DNA of 64,000 bases from Aquatica leii (taxonomy: Eukaryota; Arthropoda; Insecta; Coleoptera; Lampyridae), in the NCBI GenBank assembly GCA_035610365.1, contig CM069433.1:81688236-81752235 (forward strand). The letters are read 5' to 3'. The position numbers and the translations under genes were made by a program. Under the pieces are notes generated by a model that searched no databases, was not told the origin of the DNA, and saw only the letters and a list, made by a program, of their open reading frames with translations. Of this stretch, positions 23,025 through 34,859 are shown one piece after another. Every line of letters begins with the position of its first letter. Position 1 is the stretch's first letter.

Positions 23025-24280
23025 TTGGTATGTCATTTTTAAATTTGCGTAAAACTACAAATGATAAGTTTTTCACAGTTTTGTGAGCAGTCACGTTTTC
23101 ACATTTCCTGCGCTGTTATCGACAGTTTTGTTCAAATCCAATGCTGTTATTTCAGATAATCTATTTTTCCTATTTTTCATTAAGTCTCGAGGCCACTTTA
23201 TATTTCCGTATAATTAAACTGTTTTACCAATATTATTACTATTATTAGTTTTGCTTTTCATCTCATTTGTTGTTGATACTCCATTATTTTCTAGCTATTA
23301 TTGAATGCTTTCTTAGGTAAGGTGCATTATCACGACGACAGTACCAAATTGGAAATTAATTATGTCTGCAGCTACTGAACAAAGTTGATATGTTTTATGT
23401 ATTTTATACAGATTTCAAATCATTCGTTTTTCCGAATTTAAATCTGATAGAGTCAATTTATGTTTGTTTTTAGAAAAGAACTATTGTGTGCAAGTGAGGA
23501 ACTGAAACTTTAATTCTTCCAATTGGCAAGTTTATGCTTGGTTTCAACAATCTATTTCTTAACTTAGTTCCTATATTTCCTCTTGAATAAAACATTCAAA
23601 CTTTTTGTCTACTTTTTTTAGACTCATTCTACATTTTATGAATACAGTTGTGCTTTCATCCGCATTGCTTTTAGTAAACAAGTATCGCAGTCTGAAGAAT
23701 ATCTAAATACTTGTAAACCGAATCGATATGTAAGTAAATGTATAATCTGTTCTGTATACAGATAGGCAGTAAGCTGGAGCATTTTTTAACAGAGACTGTG
23801 CCATAATTACGTATGCACTTTATAACATTCGGAGGAAGATTTTTTCTTCTTCAAAATGTCTGTTATTGTTAGATATAAATCGATTTAGAGTTGTGATCGA
23901 GGACAAAGCAGTATCTAAACTTGAATGCAAAATTCCAGGTCCTCTTCTGCTTAGAACCTTTTCTTGGAGTATATACTGGGCAGGGTATACCTCTTTTGAT
24001 TTCTCCTCTATATATAATACAGGTATAAGTAAAATTTTTTGAACACATCATCGAACATATTGGCGTATTTTGAGTGCTCTGAATTTTTCATGAATGTTTC
24101 ATAGCCGGAACAGCAATTTTTTTCGTAGTGTAGGCCTTTCTTTTATTAATCAACACACTTCATTCACTGGTCTACTATAGGAAAAAACCCTGATGTGGTC
24201 ACCACACGAATTTCCTATAAAGAATGATGAAGGAATATCTACATATTTTTATGTTAAGGTTATGTTGTAATAAAACCACT
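23025..24280. other. Non-coding stretch
   Basis: No gene or repeat was recognised. Confidence 0.4.
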
Positions 24281-24284
24281 TTGA

Positions 24285-25095
24285 AGTGATATGTACACGT
24301 TTGTATTGACTTTCTAGCATGCTATAATTTTTTTGAAATTTTTTTCCTTGATTTCATTAAGATATACGCGAAATAAAGCAAATTGAGCTTATGTTGCCAT
24401 ATCCACTAACCCCTATATTTGTGCGCCTTGATATAGTTTTCCTCTTTAGTAAATCATAAAAAATTATACTTTTAACGTATCTTGCTTTCCCTTCAAGATA
24501 TGGAATTTTTTTCTAAAAAAATTGTCGCAGGCAGAATTCGAACCTAGATTATATTTATGAAATCATTTTAAATTATAAATAAAATATGTAATAAACTGTT
24601 AATGTTAAAAAAATTATTTGTATGAATTGAATAATTTACATACATACAAAATTATAGATATGGATCTTTTTCTAAAAAAAAATGCACTATAAATTATAAA
24701 TCAAATATCTAATAAACTGTTAATCTTAGAAAAAAAATTTATTTGAATAAATTATTAGAAAGAATTATCTCTATAAGTAACTGTAAAAATAATTTGAATA
24801 ATTTACATACGTACAAAATTATATAAGAAAAACTGTTAAAAATGACGGATACATCCACTTCAGGTTTTTTTATGAAACCCATCTTTTGATAGAACCGAGA
24901 GAATATGAAAAGCCCGCTCCATACCAAATTTCAAGTTACTAGGACTTTTAGTTCGAGAGTTATCGTGGGTACATCATTGACACACACACAGACACCCAAA
25001 TTTTTTTGGTCAAAAATACATTTTTCATTCAGCAGACCTTGAAACGTAAAATTACGCAAAAAAAAATTTTGAAAAAATGTGAAATTGCTTTTATT
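24285..25095 (+). repeat. Interspersed repeat, forward copy of a large inverted pair
   Basis: This copy is mirrored by 26175-26812 on the other strand. Shared landmarks are CCCCTATATTTGTGCGCCT, GCAGGCAGAATTCGAACCTA and ATTTCAAGTTACTAG. It has an internal tandem duplication: the stretch from GATATGGA at about 24499 is repeated from about 24658. Its right half belongs to the same family as the MITE at 15826-16323. The overlapping ORFs on the minus strand are fortuitous. Confidence 0.65.
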
Positions 25096-26029
25096 GTAGG
25101 TACGTAAAAAATGCGTGATAAGCAACTGGTTAATATTATTTTTTTTCTTTTGCGATTATATATTTCACTTTTTTGGTACTTATCAGATTTCCATGTGAAC
25201 TGAGAACTTCTAACATAAAGGGTGTAACTGATATAACGCATAATCTCTCAATGGGGGGTAACTGTAATGATTTGGAGCATATTTCTGTTATAAACATATG
25301 GTATCTTTCTGATAGTTTTTGAGAAAATCCAATGTCAATTTTTAAATACGTCCTTGATTGAAACCGAATACTGTATCTGAAAGTGAATGCTTGTTTTGCT
25401 AACGGTACAGGTCTTATTGCACTCACACAAATAAGTTGTTATCATTTCCTCGTTTGCTTGTTTAATTTTTGTGTAATTTTTTTATTAGACGTTAGTTTTC
25501 TTTAATTTACTAGTTTTAGTCAGATTGTAGGGTAGTAGAAGTACATCCGATTTTTAATTCATAGTGCGCTCGTTTTAGAGATTAGTAATTGATTTTATTT
25601 TTTTCTATTTACGGATAGGTATCTTTGTAGTTATTTAGTACTTTTTTTAGTGAAGTAGGTACTATTCCATGTTAAAAATACTGCAATTTATGATTATAAT
25701 TTAATATTTAATCTTTTTTGCAACCTCATCAAACGGTAAAGTACTTAGTACAAATAGCCTTGACACTAATCTTTGTTCGAGTAGTCACCATTTTCTACGC
25801 TTGCATTTTTTTAAAGCATGTTCTATTTTATTAATCATAAAACGAAACAGATCCGTACTTAATACTTACTTGGTTATTATTTTAATGAAAACTTTACGAA
25901 AAAAATTTGAAATGTTAAACCACATGTTCATAAAATAAATGTGTCTACATCAAAAAAGCATTGATTTACCATCTAAGAATAAAAGGTATTCAATTTTTAT
26001 ATTATATTATTTATAAGAATCACTATAAA

Positions 26030-26160
26030 GTTTTTGTACATCGTTACACACACAGACGCCAAAAAGTTTTTTTTTATCAAAAATACATTTTTCTGATTTA
26101 GGAGACCTTGAAACGTACAATTCTGCAAAAAAATGTTTGCAAAGATTTGGTGATCGCTAT
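26030..26160 (+). repeat. 3' fragment of the same repeat family
   Basis: It contains CACACAGACGCCAAAAAG, AAAAATACATTTTTCTGATT and GACCTTGAAACGTA as in the MITE at 15.8-16.3 kb, and ends at GATCGCTATACTTATAGGAA. There it meets an inverted copy of the same end, so the two are fused tail to tail. Confidence 0.6.
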
Positions 26161-26174
26161 ACTTATAGGAAAGT

Positions 26175-26812
26175 AAATGTATTTTTGACAAAAAAAAATT
26201 GGGTGCCTGTGCGTGTGTAACGTTGTATCCACGATAACTATCGAACCAAAGTTCTCGTAACTTGAAATTTAGTTTGGAGCTGGACTTTTCATATTCTCTT
26301 GGTTCTATCAAAAGATGGGTCTGATAAAGAAACCGGAAGTGGGTGTACCCCGCCATTTATAACAGTTTGTCTTATATAATTTTGTACGTATGTAAACTGT
26401 TCGAATTATTTTTACAATTTCTTATAGAGATAATTCTTCCTAACAATTTATTCGAATAAAAAAAAATTCTAACATTTAACAGTTTATTACATATTTGATT
26501 TATATTTTAAAATGAATTCCATATATAATCTAGGTTCAAATCCTGCCTGCGACGATTTTTTTAGAAAATAATTCCATATCTTGAAGAGAAAGCAAGATAC
26601 GTTTTACTGGTTTATAAAAAAATAATCATTTTTACTGATTTACTAAAAGGGAAAGCAATATCGAGGCGTACAAATATAGGGGTTAGTTGATATGACAACT
26701 TAACCTCAATTTTACCATATTTCTGATATATCTTAATGAAATCGAGCACAAAAATTTCATGGAAGTCGATAAAACGTTCACATATCACTTTAAAGAGGGT
26801 AGGATGAAAAAC
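26175..26812 (-). repeat. Interspersed repeat, reverse copy of a large inverted pair
   Basis: This is the inverted counterpart of 24285-25095, without that copy's internal duplication. It contains AGGTTCAAATCCTGCCTGCG (near 26532), a B-box-like sequence in forward orientation. About 1.1 kb separates the two arms. Confidence 0.65.
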
Positions 26813-27064
26813 ATTAAATAAAAATTGTCTAGTGTGTAATACTTAGTACTTTTACTATGATTTCTTTTAAGCAAATAAAATTATAAACCTAAGTTTTCTG
26901 AATTCTCTATATTCTTTTGACTTGGATGTTTTTCTTCAATTTGAAAATAAAAAATATGTAGAAATTCTTTATAGTAAAGTCTTGTGGCGATCACACCAGT
27001 TTTTTTTAAAATAGAATATGCCTGTTGATTTGAAGTTTGCATGTAGGAAAGTATAGTGTTTATA

Positions 27065-27255
27065 GGTTAATGTTGGGGATGTACGCATATATACAGATAA
27101 GTACAGGTATGGGTATGGACAGGGAAATATAGGGATGTACAAGGAAATGTATAAATGTGTGAAGAGATACAGGGATGTGCAAGGGAATACAAGAATGTGT
27201 AGGGAAATATGGGGATGTACAGATGAACATTGGTATGTATTTAGTATAAGAGGAT
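27065..27255. repeat. Degenerate minisatellite (GGGATGTACAAGGA type)
   Basis: Irregular 18-22-bp repeats of GGGAAATATAGGGATGTAC-like units, related to the array at 21730-21880 and in the same orientation. Confidence 0.65.
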
Positions 27256-27269
27256 GTATGGTATGCAAA

Positions 27270-30230
27270 AAAGTGACGAATTTATTATAAAAAATCGGTA
27301 ATTTATTTTGTTGACAGTTTCGACAGAATATTTCGTCTAGGCAAAAACAAATTTTAAGTACACGTGATACATTACTAAACCGAAATTACTTGCCGCTAGG
27401 CAAGGGACCCCTCCAGATTGTCTAGGGATTAGGCTTAGGTTTATAACACTACTTGCCGCATATTTTTTTTACGAACAGTAAAAACTAATTTAGGACAAGA
27501 ATGCATTAAACCTTAAATTAATCACGTGTAAACAAATCTTAATCGTCTCGAATGAAGGACTCGAGGGTTAATAATAATTTCTCCGACTTTATCTTAAATT
27601 CCTGGCAATCATCCATTAATGAAAAATGTGTATATCAAAAAGAAAACAAATACTTTATTTCTTAACTTCAAATTTTCTGTTAGATGGATCTGGAAAAAGT
27701 ATGGTAGTAAATACATGTATTGATACCTGGTACTTCCGATTGGTTGATTCTGCAATACTTCTATGCGGTAAATACTTTTTGTATACGTATACATACCTTG
27801 ATACTGTCGATACATAAATACCATCAATACTTTGATATTTATAATACCATCGGTACATACTTAGCTACTATTAATGCTTTGATACAACTAAGATTTCAAC
27901 TAAGTCTTGTTTTGAATAACAAACGAAAGTCTAGCTTTAATTATATCGTGTTAAATGATTACGACTTAATTAGGAGTTAGAAGTAATGTACGAAGCTGTA
28001 GTTTGTTCTTATCTAACCTACTTTTGATTTCTAAACGATGTGACTCTCCCTCCCCAAACGTAAATCTTGGTTATGCCACTGTTGTATAGTAATCCGAATT
28101 TTTCTTGAAGTGCTAGAAATCGTTTTTGTTTCAAAAGAAGACACTGTTAGTTGTATTTAAATTTGTTACATCTTTCTAGCATATTTTTCTAATTTATTTT
28201 TAGCGTGCAACAATCTTTTTATAAATATTTAAACTTCTACTTTTTACTACTAATGGATGTAATTTAAATTTATTGATACAATGACATTCACTTATATATA
28301 TGTAAATGTTTAAATTCTTATAAAAGTACTTTCAGATTGTTTTTGTTTTGACATAGATTGCAAAGCTTCATTTCTTGACTAGTAATATTTATGCTTGCTC
28401 TCAAACTGTATATTTCCTTATAAAATTTTACTGAAAAGTGATTTCAATGATATCGTTAGCCTCTATCATATAAAACTATATTTATTATAATAGCATAAAA
28501 TAACAGTACCTAATCATGTTAGGGTTTAATATATTTTCATGTAGATGTTATAGTTTATTTTAATTGAACTTGTAAAACTCTTCTAATTACTAATTTGAAT
28601 CGCTACGAGTTTATTTATAAGATTCACTATTTTCAACATACTGGTTTAAAATAAGTTGTATCCGAATTTAGATAAAGTAAATATTGCTTGCTTAATAAAC
28701 GATAAAGTTTTCTGTTTATTGTAGTATAGGAAACAGTTTAATTTTGCGAAAATAGATTACTTTATGTTGGGATATGCATAGTTTCGGTTAAAAATATAAT
28801 TCGCTTATATTTTGTATTCTTTTTTATAGTATGGGATAAATACATATAAACATTTACTGTGATTACTTTTAACCGTCGACTTTTCCTTTTCCTCTAAACT
28901 TTTAAAACCCTCGTTTCACTCGGATTTAAAAATGTCTACCTGGAAAAAAAACGCCGAATTTATACAGCAACTCGTTAAATAAGTAACTATTATTACATAT
29001 ACAAACTGTGAAAGACATTTGAACTGACTTGTATAAAATTATTTGTATTCGATAAGACGTAGCTATTGTCTACATAAAATATATGAAATGCGTTTTGTGT
29101 ACACTAACAGGTATTTATTGCAAACGGTATAACTGTTTTAGTAATTGGATTTTGTAGTTTTGATTGGCGGTGGTGTGTTAATTTGTACTAGGCAAACGAA
29201 TTAAATGTAAAAAGACTGATGGAAACGCAGTTTGACCTATTTGAAAATGTCAGTGCAATTATTAATTAATCTAAAGTGCGACGTGCAATGTTTCATTTCT
29301 GTAGGTAATGTGATGGGGAATTAAACTATTTGAGATTTGCAAATAAAATACTAAAAATTAAAACAATAATAAACAAAAAAAAGCTAAGTTTCGTGCATAA
29401 GAAATTTTTCAAATTTGTAAAACTAGGTTAACTTTCGAAATTTTTAATCGTGATTGTAACACATACATATACTATATACCTTTCGTGAATATATCTACAA
29501 ATTCTTTTAACACGTTTTTAATCAGATGCGTAAACTTAAAAACGGAAAAGGAAGTAAACGTTTGGAAATCAGAAACGTTTAGATAATGTAAACGTTCGGC
29601 GGTTATGCGTAATTTGTCTATACTGGGAGCTTTGGGTTTGCGTTTTATTATACGTCACTATGCAATATACGTTTTTGAAGATTATAAATAAAACATATAA
29701 TTATAAACGTATTTTATAATACAGTTATAATAACCTTATTAAATCGCCGCAATTTGATATTTGCAGTCGGTTTTGGTTTTTAATTATTTGTGGCTGCACT
29801 GAACCCACTTTTCACTAAATATGATAATAATACGATTAAGAATTGTTTTGCTATAGTTTGCAGAGTCTGATAAAAGTATTTCTGGTTTTTTTTAAAATCT
29901 GGAACTGATAACTCATTTTTTACATTTAGATTTTGATGTAATTTTTATCGATTTTTCTTGTAAATTTAAAGCTTTGTTTGTATTTGCACTCTGTCAAAAG
30001 TTTTTTATATTAATGCTTAACGTACTCATTTAAATTGTCGATCCAAATCATAAACACTGACAGTGTTCTCTTCCTTTCCCCTAAATGATATCTATCTTTA
30101 TTATCATGATTTTAGATTATGAAATTGTATTTTCTTGTTCGTTTTAAAGTGCTTCTTAATAGTATTCTTAAAACGGTTAATAAATCGTCTAAGTTCACAC
30201 GTGCCGAAACGCTAGTTAATATTATCTATT
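27270..30230. other. Long non-coding stretch
   Basis: About 3 kb with no convincing coding or RNA gene. At 27720-27870 there is a loose GATAC/GTATC-rich repeat (TACCTTGATACTGTCGATAC and similar). Otherwise AT-rich single-copy-looking DNA, consistent with an intron. Confidence 0.4.
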
Positions 30231-30239
30231 TCTTCATTA

Positions 30240-31345
30240 TTAACTGTTACTAAAATCAACTGCTGTAAAGCATTCATGATCATTTGCAAGTCAATAAGTA
30301 CTTTGTGGAGCTGCTATTTCTTCCTGATTTTTAACTATCCTGTTCTCGAAAACTTTTTGAATACGTTCGACGCATAGTTACAACTTTCGAGGTATCGTCA
30401 GTATTACTTGTTCAAGTCTTTCTGGTGTAATTTATAATACCACTGCGTTAATTCTTTCTCTAACTTGTAACTCCAAACAAAAAAGTCTAGAGGATTGATA
30501 TTGAGAGATCTCGTAGGCTATAGGAAGATGCCATCCCGATTAATTCATCTATTCGGGAAGTGTTTATCCCACCACTCTCTTACATTACTAGCAAAGTGAG
30601 CAGAAGCTCTATCGTGCATGTAAATTATGTTATGGCGTATGTTCAACCGCATCTCGTCAATAACTTGTTCCGATACATTAAGGCACCCATTGGCATTAAG
30701 ACGATTTAGTAGATAAACTAGCCTAACGACCCTGTGATTTATTATGCCCAGCCAAACTTTAATGGAAAATCTTCTTTGATGACCATATTCTATAAATTCA
30801 TGCGGATTTTCATGTGCCCAATGGTCAAGATTATGAATATTAAATACACCATTTCTGGTAAACATAGATTCATCGCTCCAAACAATACGCCGAAGGAAGT
30901 CGCCATCTTTTTAAATCAAATTTAAGATTGTATCATAAAAATGTAATCGTAATATGTTATCATAGATAGGTTGAATTTTATAAACGTAGTATGGATAAAG
31001 CAGGTTTTTTTGTACAACCAAGTAAATGGTTTTGTTACTGGGGATATTTAATGTTGAAGCTAACTGTCGTTACTAAGCGAAGGATCTTCTTGTACAGTAT
31101 CTAAAATTTGTTTTTCTAGTTGTATTGCACGCCTTTGTCTTGGTTGACCAGTATTAGTGTTTCTCGTTATAAACGAATTAGTTTCTCCAAGTCCGTGATT
31201 CAGTCTTCGAAATGTATTTCCTGTAGGTTGTCTTCGGTTTGGAAAAAATATGCTATACTCGTTTGCGGGCGCGTTAGAATTTCCATTGCAGAAACCGTAC
31301 CTCAGGTACATATCGGCATATTCATTAATTGTAAAAGTCATTATA
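30240..31345 (-). mobile_element. Tc1/mariner-type transposon relic (DUF4817 lineage)
   Basis: The minus strand carries a DUF4817-like N-terminal domain (31341-31060), then most of the catalytic core (30865-30545) and the C-terminal part in other frames (30535-30250). No terminal inverted repeats were found, so the true ends are uncertain; the region between the N-terminal domain and the core is shortened. Confidence 0.75.
30545..31341 (-). pseudogene. DUF4817-type transposase pseudogene
   Basis: The N-terminal part starts MTFTINEYADMYLRYGFCNG and includes FFPNRRQPTGNTFRRL, the DUF4817 helix-turn-helix pattern. The core includes NGVFNIHNLDHWAHENPHEF, RRFSIKVWLGIINHRVV and IYMHDRASAHFASNVREWWD, with the second catalytic aspartate in MHD. 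Downstream, after a frame change, SLNINPLDFFVWSYK (near 30470) gives the third. The first aspartate block (FSDE) is lost or lies outside the open frames. It is inactive. Confidence 0.8.
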
Positions 31346-31639
31346 AGTTAACAAAACAATAACAAAGAACGCAAAAACATAGAACCACAAGAAACTTTTC
31401 CTACGTCAATAATTCTATGCATTGGAAAATGGACGACTAGCAAACACTACGCTTTTAACATTTCTTAATTTATTTTTATTCAATGTTTCTAGATACTACT
31501 ATGGCGACGTCCTCTGGTATTGTTCTAACGTTATCCTTTTCAAAAACTTAAACTCGAGGGGTGTACCATGAGAAAAAAAATGTACGAAGAATAAACTTTT
31601 TCATGAATATTACCTTATAACCCTTTGAGATAACTTCAT

Positions 31640-31765
31640 ATTATCTCGGATCACCTCCGAATACCCCTGGATAACTCTTAATTCGTCTTGGATTACCTTG
31701 GATAACACTTGGATCGCCTCGAATTACCCCTGAATAACCCATGGATAACTCCCTATCATCATAAC
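31640..31765. repeat. Degenerate minisatellite (GGATAACTC/GGATTACC type)
   Basis: Irregular repeats of GGATAACTCTTAATTCGTCT-like units of about 17-20 bp. A closely similar array lies at 38555-38715. Confidence 0.65.
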
Positions 31766-31987
31766 TCACTTTCGATCTTTTTTTTGTTAAGAAACGTAAT
31801 ATTATTTATTCTTTGTTATAAAATAAACACATAATAATAAAACAAATACGTAACAAATATACTAATCTTTTAAAGAATAGTATTAGGCAAGAATAATAGA
31901 AAAACAAAGAAATATAACATAAAAACAGATAGAAAATAAACTCTAAAAAATAACATTAATTAAAATTATTAGTAGCTTTTTTTAACT

Positions 31988-32377
31988 CTATACCGTGTGG
32001 CATTTTGGTTTGGAGTTTTTTAAAAGATAATATGCCAATGATTGAATTTGAACTACCTGGTACTCTTTTAAATACACACCAGTCTCCAACACGGATAATT
32101 TTCCTTTTTGTAGCTGTGTTAATTCGTATGATTCTTGAGCCTTGGTTGTTCTCATTCCGTGTTTTACGCTAATCAGTCTGTCGCTGCTCAATTTGCATTT
32201 TTTAGTACTTAGAAGCCAACACAATGATGACTTTCTAATTACCATAGTGGTATTGTCATTAAATTGAATTTTTATGAACAGACCATTTTCGATATTCGCT
32301 ATGTTGCTTATATTGAATTTTTGTGTTTTTGATATACTATAACTATTATCTTTTAAACACAAGTTTTTCAAAAACAC
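31988..32377 (-). pseudogene. SQPCE-type transposase, last block
   Basis: A 129-codon open frame containing FIKIQFNDNTTMVIRKSSLC and SVKHGMRTTKAQES. The KSSLCWLL motif aligns with the relic at 2.5 kb. The SH3-like tail seen at 2.8 kb is absent, and the last 60 residues have no counterpart in the first copy. Confidence 0.55.
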
Positions 32378-33020
32378 ATTTGGGTCCGTATTTAAAGTAT
32401 TTTTGAGAATAACACCCTGGATGTTGCAGGTCAGTGTATTGTCTAAAATTAAATCCTGAAAAAAAAATTTCGGATCTACATTTCAATAAATCCGAAATAG
32501 ATGATCCATTGTCAATCGAACTGATATTATAGTTTTCAACTAGGCTGTTTTCGATGTTGTTTTCAACATTATTAATTTCTTCTACACATCCATCTTCGTA
32601 CAGGTTCCCAATACCTATTTAAAATCGGAAATGAATTAAACAAGGAGTTAATATACAGATTAAAATACAAAAAGTAGAATAAATATTTAAACTAGAAAAT
32701 GCAAAATAGCGATTCTTATGGCTGCCAACTGAAACAATTATTCTAGACGTTCTTTTTAAATGCGGAATAAGGTCGTAGTTCATAGTAGAAAACAGTTCGC
32801 ATTTGTTATTCTAAGCAAAAAATGGCATTGTTTATTTTAATACCTGTTTGAAGTACCTAAATGTAATTGAAATACTTACCTAGCTCTGCACCTTCACATT
32901 TATCATTTTTCAGGTACTTGAATAAGTCAGTCAAAGTTTGTTTCATATTTTGAGCCACTTATTGGGGTTTTGGGTTCATATTATAACAGTATATTTGTGG
33001 AGATTTGATTCCTAACATTT

Positions 33021-33284
33021 TTACAATACACGATTTCTCGTTTCCTCGAAGATCACATCACGTAAAAGTTTATAATTCATTTTTCTTTTTTTCTTAACTT
33101 GGATGTTCTCCTGAAGAAAATTAAAGGAACCGTGAAGTTCAGTCCCCACATTTTGATTAAGCTCCATTTGGTTCAGTTTGTCAACTACTTTGAGTTGACT
33201 AAAATTCACTATTGTGGAGAATATCAAAATTATAGAACGTGTAGATCTAAACACTTGCTTACATGGTTGGCTACTCCATAGCAA
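33021..33284 (-). pseudogene. SQPCE-type transposase C-terminal block
   Basis: An 87-codon open frame beginning MLWSSQPCKQVFRSTRS. Order and spacing of SQPC, FR, RS and VNFS match the plus-strand relic at 1.7-1.85 kb. It continues into a lysine-rich stretch (QVKKKRKMNYK) before the gap at 32.9 kb. No function is expected from this fragment. Confidence 0.65.
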
Positions 33285-33623
33285 TGGAACAAATATTTAT
33301 AATATTGGTATTTTTGGTATTAAAAATCGTTTTCTCACGACCACCTTGGTAAATCAACGTTACTTTGACAAAAACACTATACTAATGGAAAGTAAAACCT
33401 TTACTCTGATACATCAACAGATGGTATCCAAGTAGTGAAAAAACGATTTACCGCGGGGGGACACTTTCCGCTTGTGTACACTTGTCATGTATACCTAAAC
33501 AGAGGACGCATTTATTTATTAATATTAATACTACAATTGGAACATTCTTAGATGTTATTTGAGTGTATGTTTACAAATTGATTAACATGATTTTCTTTCT
33601 TGTTCGTAAAATAACGTTATTAG

Positions 33624-34306
33624 CTATATCAATTGCATTTTCGTTAGTGGTACTATTACTAGAATTGTCAACGGTTCCGCCGAGGAAATCCTGTTAGCCG
33701 CGTGGACTTTATGTGTTAAAGAATCTCCAACGTACTCCTCTGCAGTGGTGTTGGGTTTCCACCTTCCGTCTCTTTTTAAAGAAAGGACGTCCGACCCGTT
33801 GTTAGCCAAAAGAATATTGGAGATTCTCCTAAAACTGTGGCCCGTGTAGTTTTTGCTATTTTTATCGGTATAGCCAATAAAATGTGCTTGCCTACTACTT
33901 GCCGTACACATTTACTATTACCATAACGCAAAAAGAATTTACTTTCTTTGGTATTAGTGGGACGCACCGTCATGTATTTTTCAAGAATCTTGAGCCAATT
34001 AACCGTTTCACTGCAACCAGTTACCACAAATGATCGGGGCATTTTATTCTTGGATTGCAGAATCTTAACAATTCCTACGTCAAGTTTAATTTCAACATCC
34101 TCGTAATTCAAATTATAAAGTTCATCGGTCCGGCAAGCATCTGTTTCATTAACTTTCTTAGCATTTTTTGAATTGCACCATTCCTTAAAATATGTATAAG
34201 TTCGCTCATATTCAGCATTTGACTTTTCTGGCAGTAACGACGCTCGAGCTGCATTAGCACTACTTTCGATTTCAGCAAAATCTTCAACCTCGTTCGAATC
34301 ACTCAT
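33624..34306 (-). pseudogene. Crypton-like tyrosine recombinase pseudogene
   Basis: The reading frame starts at MSDSNEVEDFAE (34306). An N-terminal core-binding helix EYERTYTYFKEWCNSKNA is followed almost directly by the arginine box ACRTDELYNLNYEDVE, so the usual middle part is deleted. Then come KMPRSFVVTG and, after a frame change near 33.9 kb, YTGHSFRRISNILLANNG (H-X-X-R) and LKRDGRWKPNTTAEEYVGDS (W and nucleophilic Y). All four catalytic boxes of a tyrosine recombinase are recognisable, but the total of about 225 codons is well short of the roughly 350 expected and the frame is broken. A palindrome lies just upstream at 34347-34451. Confidence 0.75.
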
Positions 34307-34346
34307 TATATCGATTACAAACTGAATTTATGATAAAATAGTTATT

Positions 34347-34451
34347 TGTATCACTAATCCAGAAAGTGCTATTTTGCGAGTATGAGCTCGGCTTCACCTC
34401 GGCCTACAAAAAGCGAATACTCGCAAAATACTTTTAGGACGTGTGATACAC
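34347..34451. repeat. Palindrome upstream of the tyrosine-recombinase relic
   Basis: Exact 14-bp arms TATTTTGCGAGTAT (34370-34383) and ATACTCGCAAAATA (34417-34430) bracket a GC-rich loop with GAGCTCGGCTTCACCTCGGC. Weaker inverted similarity extends outward to TGTATCAC/GTGATACA. It lies about 40 bp 5' of the recombinase start, where a promoter or recombination site of the element could be. Confidence 0.65.
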
Positions 34452-34815
34452 AACATTTTTTGTGTTGACCTTTATAGTATAAATTAATTATAAGCAGTTA
34501 TTTAAGTATTGATTTTTAATAAAATTTAATGTTGATAAAACTGAAACCTGTAATGACGAAATACAATTGTTTTTTAAATTAATTTGACAATTACATAATA
34601 ATATTACAATTTCACTTATATGAAAATAAAACCATTGTTTAGTAATTGTAAGATATAAGCAAATTTGTTATATTTGTTTAAAACAATTTTTGTTAGTGCT
34701 ACTCTACACAACAACACAGATAATGGTGTATGTTAATAAATTTGACATATTGACAGATGACGTTTATTTAATTAATGATTACTAGTGCCAACTTTTAGTT
34801 ATAAAATTCTACTAC

Positions 34816-34841
34816 ACTTTACCGGCCTAGGCCGGAAAAGT
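34816..34841. repeat. 26-bp near-perfect GC-rich palindrome
   Basis: ACTTTACCGGCCTAGGCCGG followed by AAAAGT reads almost the same on both strands; the inner CCGGCCTAGGCCGG is perfect. It stands out in AT-rich DNA. Possible roles are a protein-binding site or the end of a mobile element; nothing else supports either. Confidence 0.6.
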
Positions 34842-34859
34842 AAAATTTCCGCCCGATTA

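Larger units (their letters stand above)
31985..33290 (-). mobile_element. Second relic of the SQPCE-type DNA transposon
   Basis: The minus strand reads WSSQPCKQVFRSTRSI, then FSTIVNFSQLKVVDKLNQME (33284-33021), the C-terminal signature block of the element at 1-3 kb. A likely GTAAGT donor at about 32881 and an intron-like gap follow. The last block (32377-31988) contains NTTMVIRKSSLCWLLSTKK and SSDRLISVKHGM, matching KSSLCWLFYDKSGRLST at 2.5 kb. N-terminal parts are missing; the copy is 5'-truncated. Confidence 0.7.

Noticed and set aside
24931-25426. Cluster of minus-strand ORFs of 60-96 codons
   Set aside because: They overlap an interspersed repeat or AT-rich DNA, overlap each other in different frames and show no domain pattern.
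25997-26356. 119-codon minus-strand ORF
   Set aside because: It lies across the tail-to-tail junction of the repeat family that also occurs at 15.8 and 24.5 kb, in non-coding positions there.
27609-27980. Four overlapping ORFs on both strands
   Set aside because: They arise from a palindromic GTATC/GATAC-rich stretch; no protein-like features.
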